Shown: in pieces, positions 1 through 7,129 of the stretch
Layout: each line of letters starts with the position of its first letter
Position numbering within the stretch: position 1 is the stretch's first letter
Source of the DNA: UMGS1696 sp964634795
GTDB taxonomy: Bacteria > Bacillota > Clostridia > Oscillospirales > CAG-272
Direction of reading: 5' to 3'
DNA: 39,065 nt
Assembly: GCA_964634795.1 (NCBI GenBank)
Contig: CAZWLL010000020.1
Span: 1 to 39,065 of the forward strand
The notes under the pieces: model-generated
What the model was told of the DNA's origin: nothing
Databases searched by the model: none
The model's input: only the letters and a program-made list of their open reading frames with translations
Made by a program: the position numbers and the translations under genes

Positions 1-227
1 CATTGCCGCCCGAAACACAGGCACCCGAAACCGAGCCGGAGACATTGCCGCCCGAGACACAGGCACCTGAAACCGAGACGGAAACACAGCCGCCTGAGAC
101 AGAAACCGAAACGGAAACAGAGACTGAAATCGAAATAGAAATCGAGACAGATCCCGAAACGGAGACAGAAACGGAGACTGAGACTGAAACCGAAACCGAG
201 ACTGAAACCAAATGGGTTAAGCCGTAA
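1..227 (+). CDS. C-terminal tail of gene upstream of rnfE, probably RnfG (5' partial)
   Basis: The reading frame is open at the left edge and ends with TAA at 225-227. The visible 75 residues are almost entirely low complexity: Pro-Pro-Glu-Thr-Gln-Ala-Pro units, then a long run of Glu-Thr dipeptides briefly interrupted by Glu-Ile, ending in KWVKP. The usual clostridial order is rnfC-D-G-E-A-B and this gene directly precedes rnfE, so it is most likely the extended C-terminus of RnfG, the FMN-carrying subunit whose soluble part lies outside the membrane. No FMN motif is visible because the body of the gene is outside the window. The identity is therefore inferred from position only. The tail is unusual for RnfG, which normally ends soon after the FMN domain. 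Confidence 0.6.
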   Translation, partial: LPPETQAPETEPETLPPETQAPETETETQPPETETETETETEIEIEIETDPETETETETETETETETETKWVKP

Positions 228-247
228 GGGGAAAGGATGGATTGATA

Positions 248-1000
248 ATGAAAAAAACAATACCTCAGGTGTTTAAAGACGGAATTATCACAAACAATCC
301 GACGTTTGTACAGCTTCTCGGAATGTGTCCGACTCTTGCGACAACCACATCTGTTGTGAATGCGCTCGGAATGGGAGTATCGGTTGTAGTTGTATTGGCG
401 TTCTCGAATTTGTTTATATCACTTCTTCGCAAGATAATTCCCAAAGAGGTAAGAATTGCCTCATATATTGTAATTATTTCAGGCTTTGTGACTGCGGTTG
501 AGCTTATCATAAAAGCATATTTCCCCGCGATAGACGCATCTCTCGGACTGTTCATACCGCTTATCGTCGTAAACTGCATAATTCTTGCACGTGCCGAGGC
601 TTTTGCTTCAAAAAACGGCCCGCTTGAGTCTTTTTGCGACGGTATAGCCACAGGTATAGGATTTACACTTGCATTATTGTGCATAGCGTTTGTACGTGAG
701 CTTCTCGGTACGGGAATGCTGTTCTCGGCAAGTGACGGTACAGGCGGCGTTAAGATATTCGGTGACTGGTTCTCTCCGGCAACTATATTCCTCATGCCTA
801 CAGGAGCCTTTCTCACTCTCGGTACACTTGTCGCGCTTGTACAGAAAATCAGATACAGCCTTGAGGAAAGAAAACGCAAAAAATCCTTGGAGACGGATGC
901 TATCGAAAACGGATATCATCAAACTATTATGAAGGATCCCGAAACCGGCAAGCTTGTTCGTAAAATTATCGAGACAAATGAGGAGGAGGTAACAAAATGA
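248..1000 (+). CDS. rnfE: Rnf electron transport complex subunit E
   Basis: RnfE is one of the two related membrane subunits (with RnfA) of the Rnf complex, which couples electron flow between ferredoxin and NAD to Na+ or H+ translocation. The protein is 250 residues with about six hydrophobic segments. The family signature GMCPTLATTTSVVNALGMG is near residues 25-43, and the PLIVVNC motif lies mid-protein. A TTG six bases upstream (242) is also in frame, but the ATG at 248 sits better behind the AAAGGA-type ribosome site at 232-237, so I chose it. The last 45 residues form a charged, soluble tail (KRKK..., TNEEEVTK) longer than in many homologues. The stop overlaps the rnfA start (ATGA), so the two are translationally coupled. 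Confidence 0.95.
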   Translation: MKKTIPQVFKDGIITNNPTFVQLLGMCPTLATTTSVVNALGMGVSVVVVLAFSNLFISLLRKIIPKEVRIASYIVIISGFVTAVELIIKAYFPAIDASLGLFIPLIVVNCIILARAEAFASKNGPLESFCDGIATGIGFTLALLCIAFVRELLGTGMLFSASDGTGGVKIFGDWFSPATIFLMPTGAFLTLGTLVALVQKIRYSLEERKRKKSLETDAIENGYHQTIMKDPETGKLVRKIIETNEEEVTK

Positions 1001-1572
1001 ATTTACTGATGATAATGTTCACAGCGATACTGACCGAGAATTTTATCTTCTCCAGATTTTACGGATGCTGTCCTTTTTTGGGAGTATCCGATAAACCTTC
1101 GACAGCACTCGGAATGGGCATGGCGGTAACATTCGTTATGACTCTTTCGTCTGCCGCTACATGGGCGGTGTACAGATTCCTTCTCGAGCCGTTCGGACTG
1201 CAGTACCTTAAAACCATTGCGTTTATTCTCGTTATTGCGGCACTCGTACAGTTTATAGAAATGTTTCTTAAGAAGAATATTCCTTCATTGTATTCGGCGC
1301 TCGGTATATACCTTCCGCTGATTACGACAAACTGTGCGGTCCTCGGCTCTGCGCTTGTTAATATCGAAAAGGGTTACAACTTCATCGAAAGCGTAGTTTT
1401 CGGATTTTCCGCGGCAATCGGTTTTACAATGGCTATCGTGATTTTCGCAGGCGTAAGAGAACGACTGAATTTCGCGGATCCTCCGAAAGCATTCAGAGGA
1501 TTCCCGTTATTGTTGATATCGGCAGGACTTGTGGCAATGGCGTTCTCCGGATTTTCCGGAATGAAATTCTGA
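997..1572 (+). CDS. rnfA: Rnf electron transport complex subunit A
   Basis: RnfA is the paralogue of RnfE; together they form the membrane core that holds a 2Fe-2S cluster in the bilayer. The protein is 191 residues, the normal family length, with six hydrophobic helices. Family motifs are visible: ENFIFSRFYGCCPFLGVS near residues 14-31 and YLPLITTNCAVLG around residues 107-119. The paired cysteines in those two segments correspond to the cluster ligands of the RnfA/RnfE fold. The start codon overlaps the rnfE stop by four bases. The preceding AGGAGG at 981-986 is a strong ribosome site inside the rnfE 3' end. rnfB follows after 16 bases. Confidence 0.96.
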   Translation: MNLLMIMFTAILTENFIFSRFYGCCPFLGVSDKPSTALGMGMAVTFVMTLSSAATWAVYRFLLEPFGLQYLKTIAFILVIAALVQFIEMFLKKNIPSLYSALGIYLPLITTNCAVLGSALVNIEKGYNFIESVVFGFSAAIGFTMAIVIFAGVRERLNFADPPKAFRGFPLLLISAGLVAMAFSGFSGMKF

Positions 1573-1588
1573 TGGGAGGAAGAGAATA

Positions 1589-2422
1589 ATGAAAATTATA
1601 CTCCCTGTGCTTATATTCTTAGGACTCGGACTTCTTATGGGAGCACTGTTGGCGCTTGCGTCAAAACTGTTCGCAATCAAGAAGGACGAGAAAGCGGAAG
1701 CAATAAAGGAATGCCTGCCGGGGGCAAACTGCGGCGGATGCGGATACTCGGGATGTGACGCATATGCTGCGGCAGTTTCGGCGGGAGAGGCTCCCGTAAA
1801 TAAGTGTTCGGTCGGCGGCGCAGAGACTGCCGGCAAAATCGCTCAGATTATGGGAGTTGAAGCCGGACAGCCGATTCGTATGAGAGCTCAGGTTATGTGC
1901 TCGGGTACGGGCGAATACGCAAGAAAAAAGTACATTTACGAGGGCATTGACGACTGCGTTGCGGCATCAAAAATAGGCGGCGGCGATAAAATGTGCAAAA
2001 ACGGATGCATAGGCCTCGGCACATGCGTACGTGTATGTCCTTTTGACGCGATAGTTGTAGAGAACGGAGTAGCTGCGGTTGATTACTCAAAGTGCAAGGG
2101 ATGCGGCATATGTGTTTCGGCATGTCCTAAGGGTATCATAAAACTGATTCCGTTTGACGCAAAACACTGGGTAGGCTGTATGTCTGTAGATGACGGCAAG
2201 AATACCCGCAAGGTATGCGATGTAGGATGTATATCCTGTAAGCTGTGTCAGAAAAACTGCCCCGCGGGAGCTATCAATGTCGACAACTTCGTGGCGTCAA
2301 TCGATTACGACAAATGTACGGGATGCGATATATGCACCGATAAATGTCCGCGTAATATTATATGGTCGGGCGAGGTACAAGGACAGCTTGGCCTTGTAAT
2401 AAAACGCGTAGGCAAGAATTGA
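1589..2422 (+). CDS. rnfB: Rnf electron transport complex iron-sulfur subunit B
   Basis: RnfB receives electrons from reduced ferredoxin for the Rnf complex. It is 277 residues. An N-terminal membrane anchor spans residues 1-28. A 4Fe-4S domain follows with Cys42, Cys48, Cys51, Cys56 and Cys73 (ECLPGANCGGCGYSGC). Four ferredoxin-type cluster motifs come next: CKNGCIGLGTCVRVCP (136-151), CKGCGICVSACP (169-180), CISCKLCQKNCP (214-225) and CTGCDICTDKCP (243-254). The count of cysteines predicts several 4Fe-4S clusters, as in clostridial RnfB. The GGGAGGAAG ribosome site at 1573-1581 precedes the ATG. It is the last gene of the operon. I see no strong hairpin terminator in the 93 bases after the stop. 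Confidence 0.96.
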   Translation: MKIILPVLIFLGLGLLMGALLALASKLFAIKKDEKAEAIKECLPGANCGGCGYSGCDAYAAAVSAGEAPVNKCSVGGAETAGKIAQIMGVEAGQPIRMRAQVMCSGTGEYARKKYIYEGIDDCVAASKIGGGDKMCKNGCIGLGTCVRVCPFDAIVVENGVAAVDYSKCKGCGICVSACPKGIIKLIPFDAKHWVGCMSVDDGKNTRKVCDVGCISCKLCQKNCPAGAINVDNFVASIDYDKCTGCDICTDKCPRNIIWSGEVQGQLGLVIKRVGKN

Positions 2423-2515
2423 GACGCAGGTTTTGTACATAACCGACAAAATACAGACCGAATAATTGTCAAGGTGACGAAAAATTAAATTCGATAAAAA
2501 AATAAACATAATCCC

Positions 2516-2544
2516 TTGAAAAAATCGAATAAATATTATATTAT
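2516..2544 (+). promoter_or_regulatory. Promoter of the Gfo/Idh/MocA gene
   Basis: A -35 TTGAAA (2516-2521) and a -10 TATTAT (2539-2544) are separated by 17 bases. This places the start of transcription near 2551, at the foot of a small hairpin. Confidence 0.75.
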
Positions 2545-2552
2545 TATGTGAG

Positions 2553-2574
2553 GATGAAAACTACATATTTCATC
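2553..2574 (+). other. 5'-terminal leader hairpin
   Basis: GATGAAA (2553-2559) pairs perfectly with TTTCATC (2568-2574) across an 8-base loop. It begins within a few bases of the predicted transcript 5' end of the dehydrogenase gene. Such hairpins often protect mRNA 5' ends; a protein-binding operator is the alternative. Confidence 0.45.
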
Positions 2575-2615
2575 ACGTTTGAGAATGATATAAATTTTAT
2601 CTGGAGGATAAATAA

Positions 2616-3713
2616 ATGACAAACGCATCAGATATCGTAAGAGTCGGCATTATCGGCTGCGGCGGTATTGCTAACGGTAAGCATATGCCTTCTCTTAAGA
2701 AGGTTCCCGGCGTACAGATGGTTGCATTCTGTGACCTTATCGAAGAAAGAGCTCAGAAGGCTAAGAAGGACTACGGCACTCCCGATGCAGCTGTTTATAC
2801 AGACTATAAGAAGCTTCTCGAGGACAAGACCATTGATGTAGTTCATGTTCTTACTCCTAACCGTGCTCACTCCTTTATCACAGTTGACGCTCTCGAAGCA
2901 GGCAAGCATGTTATGTGCGAAAAGCCGATGGCTATCAACTCCGAAGAAGCTAAGAAAATGCTTGATGCAGCTGAAAAGTCAGGCAAGCTCCTTACAATAG
3001 GATACCAGACAAGACAGACCGCACAGGCTCAGTATCTTAAGGCTGAATCCGAAATGGGTACATTCGGTGATATCTATTTCGCAAGAGCATGCGCAGTAAG
3101 AAGACGTGCTGTTCCTACATGGGGTGTATTCCTCAATGAGTATGAACAGGGCGGCGGTCCCCTTATCGATATCGGTACACACGCGCTTGACGTAACACTT
3201 TGGATTATGAACAACTATAAGCCGAAGTACTGCGTAGGTACAACATATCACGCTCATAACAATGATGTAGAACAGGGCAACGACTGGGGCAACTGGGATC
3301 CCGCTAAATTCACAGTTGAAAGCTCCGCATTCGGATTTGTTGTAATGGAAAACGGCGCAACAATTTCTCTCGACGCATCATGGGCACTCAATACTCTCGA
3401 AACACGTGAAGCATGCTGCATGGTTTGCGGTACAAAGGCAGGCGGCGACATGTTTAACGGCGGTGTTCATATCAACGGTATCCGTCAGAACAGACAGTAC
3501 ACATTCACACCCAGCTTCAGCGCAGGCGGAGCTGCTTTCTACGAAGGCGTTTCCGATAATGACCCGTCAGGCAAGGAAGCTTATCAGTGGATTATGGCTG
3601 TTCGCGGCGAAAAAGAAAAGCCCACAGTTCTTCCCGAGCAGGCATTCACAGTTACAAGAATTCTCGAAGGTATTTACACATCCGCTAAGACCGGCGATAT
3701 CTTCAAGTTCTGA
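2616..3713 (+). CDS. Gfo/Idh/MocA-family NAD(P)-dependent sugar or polyol dehydrogenase
   Basis: This 365-residue cytosolic oxidoreductase has an N-terminal Rossmann fold with the dinucleotide motif GIIGCGGIANGKHMP at residues 11-25. The family EKP motif is at 102-104 (HVMCEKPMA), where the lysine is the usual catalytic residue. A DIGTH segment at 186-190 carries the conserved Asp and His of the substrate site. The substrate cannot be read from sequence; inositols, hexoses and N-acetylated sugars are all used by this family. GGAGG at 2603-2607 is well placed for the ATG. Codon choice is strongly biased (mostly AAG for Lys, with many CTT and GCT codons), like the efp gene here, which suggests high expression. 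A solute-binding lipoprotein and a sugar isomerase lie downstream and probably act on the same substrate. Confidence 0.9.
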   Translation: MTNASDIVRVGIIGCGGIANGKHMPSLKKVPGVQMVAFCDLIEERAQKAKKDYGTPDAAVYTDYKKLLEDKTIDVVHVLTPNRAHSFITVDALEAGKHVMCEKPMAINSEEAKKMLDAAEKSGKLLTIGYQTRQTAQAQYLKAESEMGTFGDIYFARACAVRRRAVPTWGVFLNEYEQGGGPLIDIGTHALDVTLWIMNNYKPKYCVGTTYHAHNNDVEQGNDWGNWDPAKFTVESSAFGFVVMENGATISLDASWALNTLETREACCMVCGTKAGGDMFNGGVHINGIRQNRQYTFTPSFSAGGAAFYEGVSDNDPSGKEAYQWIMAVRGEKEKPTVLPEQAFTVTRILEGIYTSAKTGDIFKF

Positions 3714-3739
3714 TTTAAGCAATTAAATAACCGAAAATT

Positions 3740-3783
3740 AAAGGCAAAAGCTATTCCGATGAAGAAGGCTTTTGCCTTTTTAT
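3740..3783 (+). terminator. Rho-independent terminator after the dehydrogenase gene
   Basis: AAAGGCAAAAGC (3740-3751) pairs with GCTTTTGCCTTT (3768-3779), followed by a T-run. Confidence 0.85.
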
Positions 3784-3841
3784 GTTTTCGGTTTGTGAAA
3801 ACTACAAAAATAACATATTGAAATTTAGTTTGATTAGTGAA

Positions 3842-3870
3842 TAGAAAAAGAATAGATAAAATGGTATAAT
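3842..3870 (+). promoter_or_regulatory. Promoter of the first solute-binding protein gene
   Basis: An extended -10 (TGG then TATAAT at 3865-3870) has only a weak -35 (TAGAAA, 3842-3847) at 17-base spacing. The extended -10 probably carries the promoter. Confidence 0.6.
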
Positions 3871-3904
3871 TAACAATAATAAAAATAAGAAAGAGTAGGC
3901 AATC

Positions 3905-5353
3905 ATGACTAAAAAAACATTATCATTAATTCTCGCAGCATTGACACTCCTTCAAATGATGTCATGCTCCGAAAAAGCGCAGGACAACACGGAAAAATCA
4001 ACAGAGACAGTGAATGACATGGTAGTTTCGGCGGAAGCCGATGCGGATACGGCGGAAGAAACCGAAGAAACGGAAACAATTGACATACCGTATACTGATT
4101 ACAACGGATATACCTTCAACGCATTAACGGGTGATAATGTAACATACAACTGGCGTGAACTGACAGTAGAGGAGCTTACGGGAGAGCCGATAAACGATGC
4201 TTTCTATAACCGTAATCTCTGGGTAGAGGATAAGCTTAACATAAAAATAACGTCGGTTGTAAATGCGTCCGGCGGAAACAGAAGCGCGTTTAAAAACTCG
4301 GTAACCTCGGCGGACGGTGCGTATGACTGCGCGTTTATGACCTTCAGTGACGCGTCGGGTACGGCAACCGGCGGATATTGCCTTGATATAAATACCATTC
4401 CCAACGTGGATCTCGATAAATCATGGTGGGACAGCGACGCAAGAAATCAGCTGAAAATTTACGGTAAAAACTACCTTATGGCGTCGGATATCACCATAGG
4501 CGACAAGGACGTTATGTGGGTACTGTATTTTGATAAGCAGTATATTGAAGACCTTCAGCTTGACAATCCTTATGAATTGGTTGCTGAGGATAAATGGACG
4601 TTTGATGTATTTTACGACATGATAAAACAAGGACTTTTCGATTTGGACGGCAACGGTACATATAATATGAAGGACAGATACGGACTGCTTACGCATAGCG
4701 AAAACTACGCGGGAATGTGGATGAGCGCGGGGGAATCGCTTATAACGCTTGATGAAAACGATGTCCCGCAAATAACATGGGGCAGTGAGAGATTCAGCAA
4801 TGTTTGGGATAAGATAACGCAGATAATGGGCGACAGTGCCGTTTACGGAGACAATATAGATTTTATCTCTACGGGACTTCGAGACGGACAAGCGCTTTTC
4901 GCAACCGAGGTTGTGGCGTTCATCAGATCATATCGTGCCAACGACCGTGAATTCGGAATACTTCCTATGCCGAAATATGACGAAAATCAGGAGAGATATT
5001 ACACATATGTAGCCGTTAACTCGGATCTTATGGTGGTTAACCCGTCTGTTGAGGATTTGGGATGCACGGGCGAAATACTCGAGCTTCTCGCGGCAAAGGG
5101 TAAAGAAATGATTATGCCCGATTATTATGATGTATCTCTTAAGAGCAAGGGCGCAAGAGATGAGGAAAGCTCGGCGTCTTTGGATATAATATTTACCAAC
5201 CGCATGTATGACATCGGTGTGGTATACGGATGGGGAGGCGCCGCAAATGCGCTCAAGTCTCCGAATGTACAGCTTGCTTCAACATATGAGAAGTATGAAA
5301 AGCTGACAAGAAAGACAATGGAAAAAGCACTCGAAAATATGCTGGAAAATTAA
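3905..5353 (+). CDS. Extracellular solute-binding lipoprotein (ABC importer type)
   Basis: The protein is 482 residues. A signal peptide with a lipobox ends at Cys21 (LLQMMSC), so it should be lipid-anchored to the outer face of the membrane by Lgt. An acidic linker rich in Glu, Thr and Ala follows to about residue 60, then a large bilobal binding domain. Features shared with the other binding proteins of this window (minus-strand genes at 29254 and 34653) are an INDAFYNRNLWVEDKLNI-type segment near residue 100 and a DIIFTNRMYDIG-type segment near the C-terminus. These proteins resemble clostridial carbohydrate-binding components of ABC importers. No permease or ATPase gene is next to it. The ligand is unknown; its position between a dehydrogenase and a sugar isomerase suggests a sugar or polyol. 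Confidence 0.8.
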   Translation: MTKKTLSLILAALTLLQMMSCSEKAQDNTEKSTETVNDMVVSAEADADTAEETEETETIDIPYTDYNGYTFNALTGDNVTYNWRELTVEELTGEPINDAFYNRNLWVEDKLNIKITSVVNASGGNRSAFKNSVTSADGAYDCAFMTFSDASGTATGGYCLDINTIPNVDLDKSWWDSDARNQLKIYGKNYLMASDITIGDKDVMWVLYFDKQYIEDLQLDNPYELVAEDKWTFDVFYDMIKQGLFDLDGNGTYNMKDRYGLLTHSENYAGMWMSAGESLITLDENDVPQITWGSERFSNVWDKITQIMGDSAVYGDNIDFISTGLRDGQALFATEVVAFIRSYRANDREFGILPMPKYDENQERYYTYVAVNSDLMVVNPSVEDLGCTGEILELLAAKGKEMIMPDYYDVSLKSKGARDEESSASLDIIFTNRMYDIGVVYGWGGAANALKSPNVQLASTYEKYEKLTRKTMEKALENMLEN

Positions 5354-5378
5354 TAGGTACGCATTTACATAATATCAC

Positions 5379-5407
5379 TTGTAATTATTCCGAGAATATG
5401 GTATAAT
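5379..5407 (+). promoter_or_regulatory. Promoter of the sugar isomerase gene
   Basis: -35 TTGTAA (5379-5384), 17-base spacer, -10 TATAAT (5402-5407) with upstream TGG (extended -10). Confidence 0.8.
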
Positions 5408-5434
5408 TTTTTCACCAAAAAAGAATTTTACCTA

Positions 5435-5466
5435 AGGCGGCACAGACAATTCGGTGTTGCCGCCTT
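5435..5466 (+). promoter_or_regulatory. Leader hairpin directly upstream of the isomerase ribosome site
   Basis: AAGGCGGCA (5435-5443) is perfectly complementary to TGCCGCCTT (5458-5466), with a 14-base loop. The stem ends 4 bases before the AAAGGA ribosome site at 5471-5476. There is no T-run after it, so it is not a standard terminator. It could stabilise the mRNA, modulate translation or be a repressor site. Confidence 0.55.
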
Positions 5467-5483
5467 CAAGAAAGGAAATTAAA

Positions 5484-6452
5484 ATGAAACTTTGTGTTCT
5501 TGCTAATCTGTACGCAAAGAAGTCTCTTGACGAGGCTTTGGCAATTCTCAAGAGTCACGGTGTTGAAGCTGCCGAGATCGGATGCGGCGGTTATCCCGGA
5601 AAGGATCACGCTGATCCCGACATTCTTCTTAACGATGATAAGGCTTTTGAAGAATGGATGAATACCTTCAAAAAGTACGATATCGAAATCGCTGCTCTCT
5701 CAGCTCACGGCAACCCCGTACACCCCGATAAGGCTACTGCCGAAATGTACGACAGAGACCTTAAGAATGCGATTCTTCTTGCCGAAAAAGCAGGTGTTGA
5801 TACCGTCGTAACATTCTCAGGCTGCCCCGGTGACCATCCCGGTGCAAAATATCCGAACTGGGTAACATGCCCGTGGCCGGATGACTTCCTCGCAATTCTC
5901 GATTATCAGTGGAATGAAGTCCTGATTCCGTATTGGAAGGAAACCGTTAAGTTCGCAGAGGAGCATCATGTACACAAGATTGCTCTCGAGCTCCATCCCG
6001 GATTCTGCTGCTACAATACGGAAACTCTTCTCAAGCTGAGAAAGGCTGTAGGCAACACAATCGGCGCAAACTTCGACCCGTCCCACCTTGTATGGCAGGG
6101 AATGGAACCGTCAGCCGCTATCCGTATGCTCGGAGATGCCATATACCATGTTCACGCTAAGGATACCAAGATTGATGCAATCAACACAGCAAGAATCGGT
6201 GTTCTCGATACAAAGCATTACAGCGATGAAATCAATCGTGCATGGGTATTCAGAGCTCTCGGTTACGGTCATGACGTAGCATGGTGGAAGGATCTTATCA
6301 GCAACCTCAGACTTGTCGGATATGACGGACCTATTTCAATAGAGCATGAAGACAGTCTTATGTCAGTTGACGAAGGTCTTACAAAGGCTGTAAGTGTACT
6401 TAAGGAAGCTATTATGAGCGATCCTAAGCCGACAACAATGTCATGGGCTTGA
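5484..6452 (+). CDS. Sugar phosphate isomerase/epimerase family protein (xylose isomerase-like TIM barrel)
   Basis: The protein is 322 residues when started at the ATG at 5484, which follows AAAGGA (5471-5476); an in-frame upstream start at 5454 has no ribosome site. The fold is the AP-endonuclease-2/xylose-isomerase-like TIM barrel. Typical metal ligands are visible: Glu in ALELHPGFC, Asp in GANFDPSHLVW, His in YHVHAKDTKI and Glu in ISIEHEDS near the C-terminus. Such enzymes isomerise or epimerise keto-sugars and inosose-type compounds and often work with Gfo/Idh/MocA dehydrogenases. Here that partner lies 2 kb upstream. Codon bias is strong, as in that dehydrogenase. The substrate is unknown. 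A 13-bp terminator follows. Confidence 0.87.
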   Translation: MKLCVLANLYAKKSLDEALAILKSHGVEAAEIGCGGYPGKDHADPDILLNDDKAFEEWMNTFKKYDIEIAALSAHGNPVHPDKATAEMYDRDLKNAILLAEKAGVDTVVTFSGCPGDHPGAKYPNWVTCPWPDDFLAILDYQWNEVLIPYWKETVKFAEEHHVHKIALELHPGFCCYNTETLLKLRKAVGNTIGANFDPSHLVWQGMEPSAAIRMLGDAIYHVHAKDTKIDAINTARIGVLDTKHYSDEINRAWVFRALGYGHDVAWWKDLISNLRLVGYDGPISIEHEDSLMSVDEGLTKAVSVLKEAIMSDPKPTTMSWA

Positions 6453-6489
6453 TTAACCTATAATATTAACTAAAGCTGAATAAAAAGGT

Positions 6490-6530
6490 ACAGCCTCACA
6501 TGAAATCAAAACATGTGAGGCTGTCTTTTA
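6490..6530 (+). terminator. Strong rho-independent terminator between convergent genes
   Basis: ACAGCCTCACATG (6490-6502) pairs perfectly with CATGTGAGGCTGT (6512-6524), followed by CTTTTA. Its other strand has only a broken T-run (TGTACCTTTTTA), so it serves the plus strand best and the minus strand less well. Confidence 0.9.
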
Positions 6531-6564
6531 TGGGAAATATATTAATAAATAACTGTCTGCAAAA

Positions 6565-7077
6565 TCAGCACTCACTGATGCTGCACACGAGCTGTCCGTT
6601 TACCGTTTCTATAAGCGCAAACGATTTTTGAGGTCCTACACCGCACGAACCCGGATTTATCATTCTAACGGAACCCTTCAGTGAGCCGTCAAGCTGAATG
6701 TCTTCCGCACGATGTGAATGACCGAAGAACAGACAATCGACACCGCGATCTATAGCATGGTCGGCGGCTTCCTGATAGGTATATTTAATATCGTATTTGT
6801 GACCGTGCATCAGCAGAAATTTCCATGCTCCGACGGTTACTAATTTTTCGTATGCGGTATCTGTCAGCTCGGACGCGACATCGCTCGGAGCATCACAGTT
6901 TCCGAGAACACAGTCAAAGTGCAATGAAGGAAATTCGTGAGTTAATTCTATTATATCACGTATTCCGTCACCGAGGAAAAATACACCGTTTAATCCGCCT
7001 GCGTTAAGATTCAATTTGATAATTCTTCTCATAGGAGCTATGTTTCCGTGAGAGTCGGAGAAGACGAGATATTTCAT
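6565..7077 (-). CDS. YfcE/MJ0936-family metallophosphoesterase
   Basis: The protein is 170 residues, the usual length for this compact phosphodiesterase family. All metal-binding blocks are present in order: SDSHGN (residues 8-13), GDG (36-39 region), GNCD (about 59-62), HGHKY (about 91-95) and GHSHRAE (about 119-125). Members hydrolyse phosphodiesters with Mn2+ or similar metals; the cellular substrate is generally unknown. The ATG follows AAGGAAG on the minus strand. It lies 52 bases after the upstream tail-bearing membrane protein gene and is probably the last gene of that minus-strand operon. Confidence 0.92.
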   Translation of the reverse strand: MKYLVFSDSHGNIAPMRRIIKLNLNAGGLNGVFFLGDGIRDIIELTHEFPSLHFDCVLGNCDAPSDVASELTDTAYEKLVTVGAWKFLLMHGHKYDIKYTYQEAADHAIDRGVDCLFFGHSHRAEDIQLDGSLKGSVRMINPGSCGVGPQKSFALIETVNGQLVCSISEC

Positions 7078-7129
7078 AAATGCTTCCTTTCAGTGAGAAT
7101 TCAACATAAAGCGTACAAGCTTATTTTAT

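Noticed and set aside
3..227. CRISPR-like or satellite repeat
   Set aside because: The repeat units are short and in frame, code for PET/ET residues and lack spacers, so it is a protein repeat.
265..879. A 204-codon minus-strand frame within rnfE
   Set aside because: It is the shadow of rnfE, whose coding assignment is secure.
2423..2515. Terminator after rnfB
   Set aside because: No stem of useful length with a T-run could be found.
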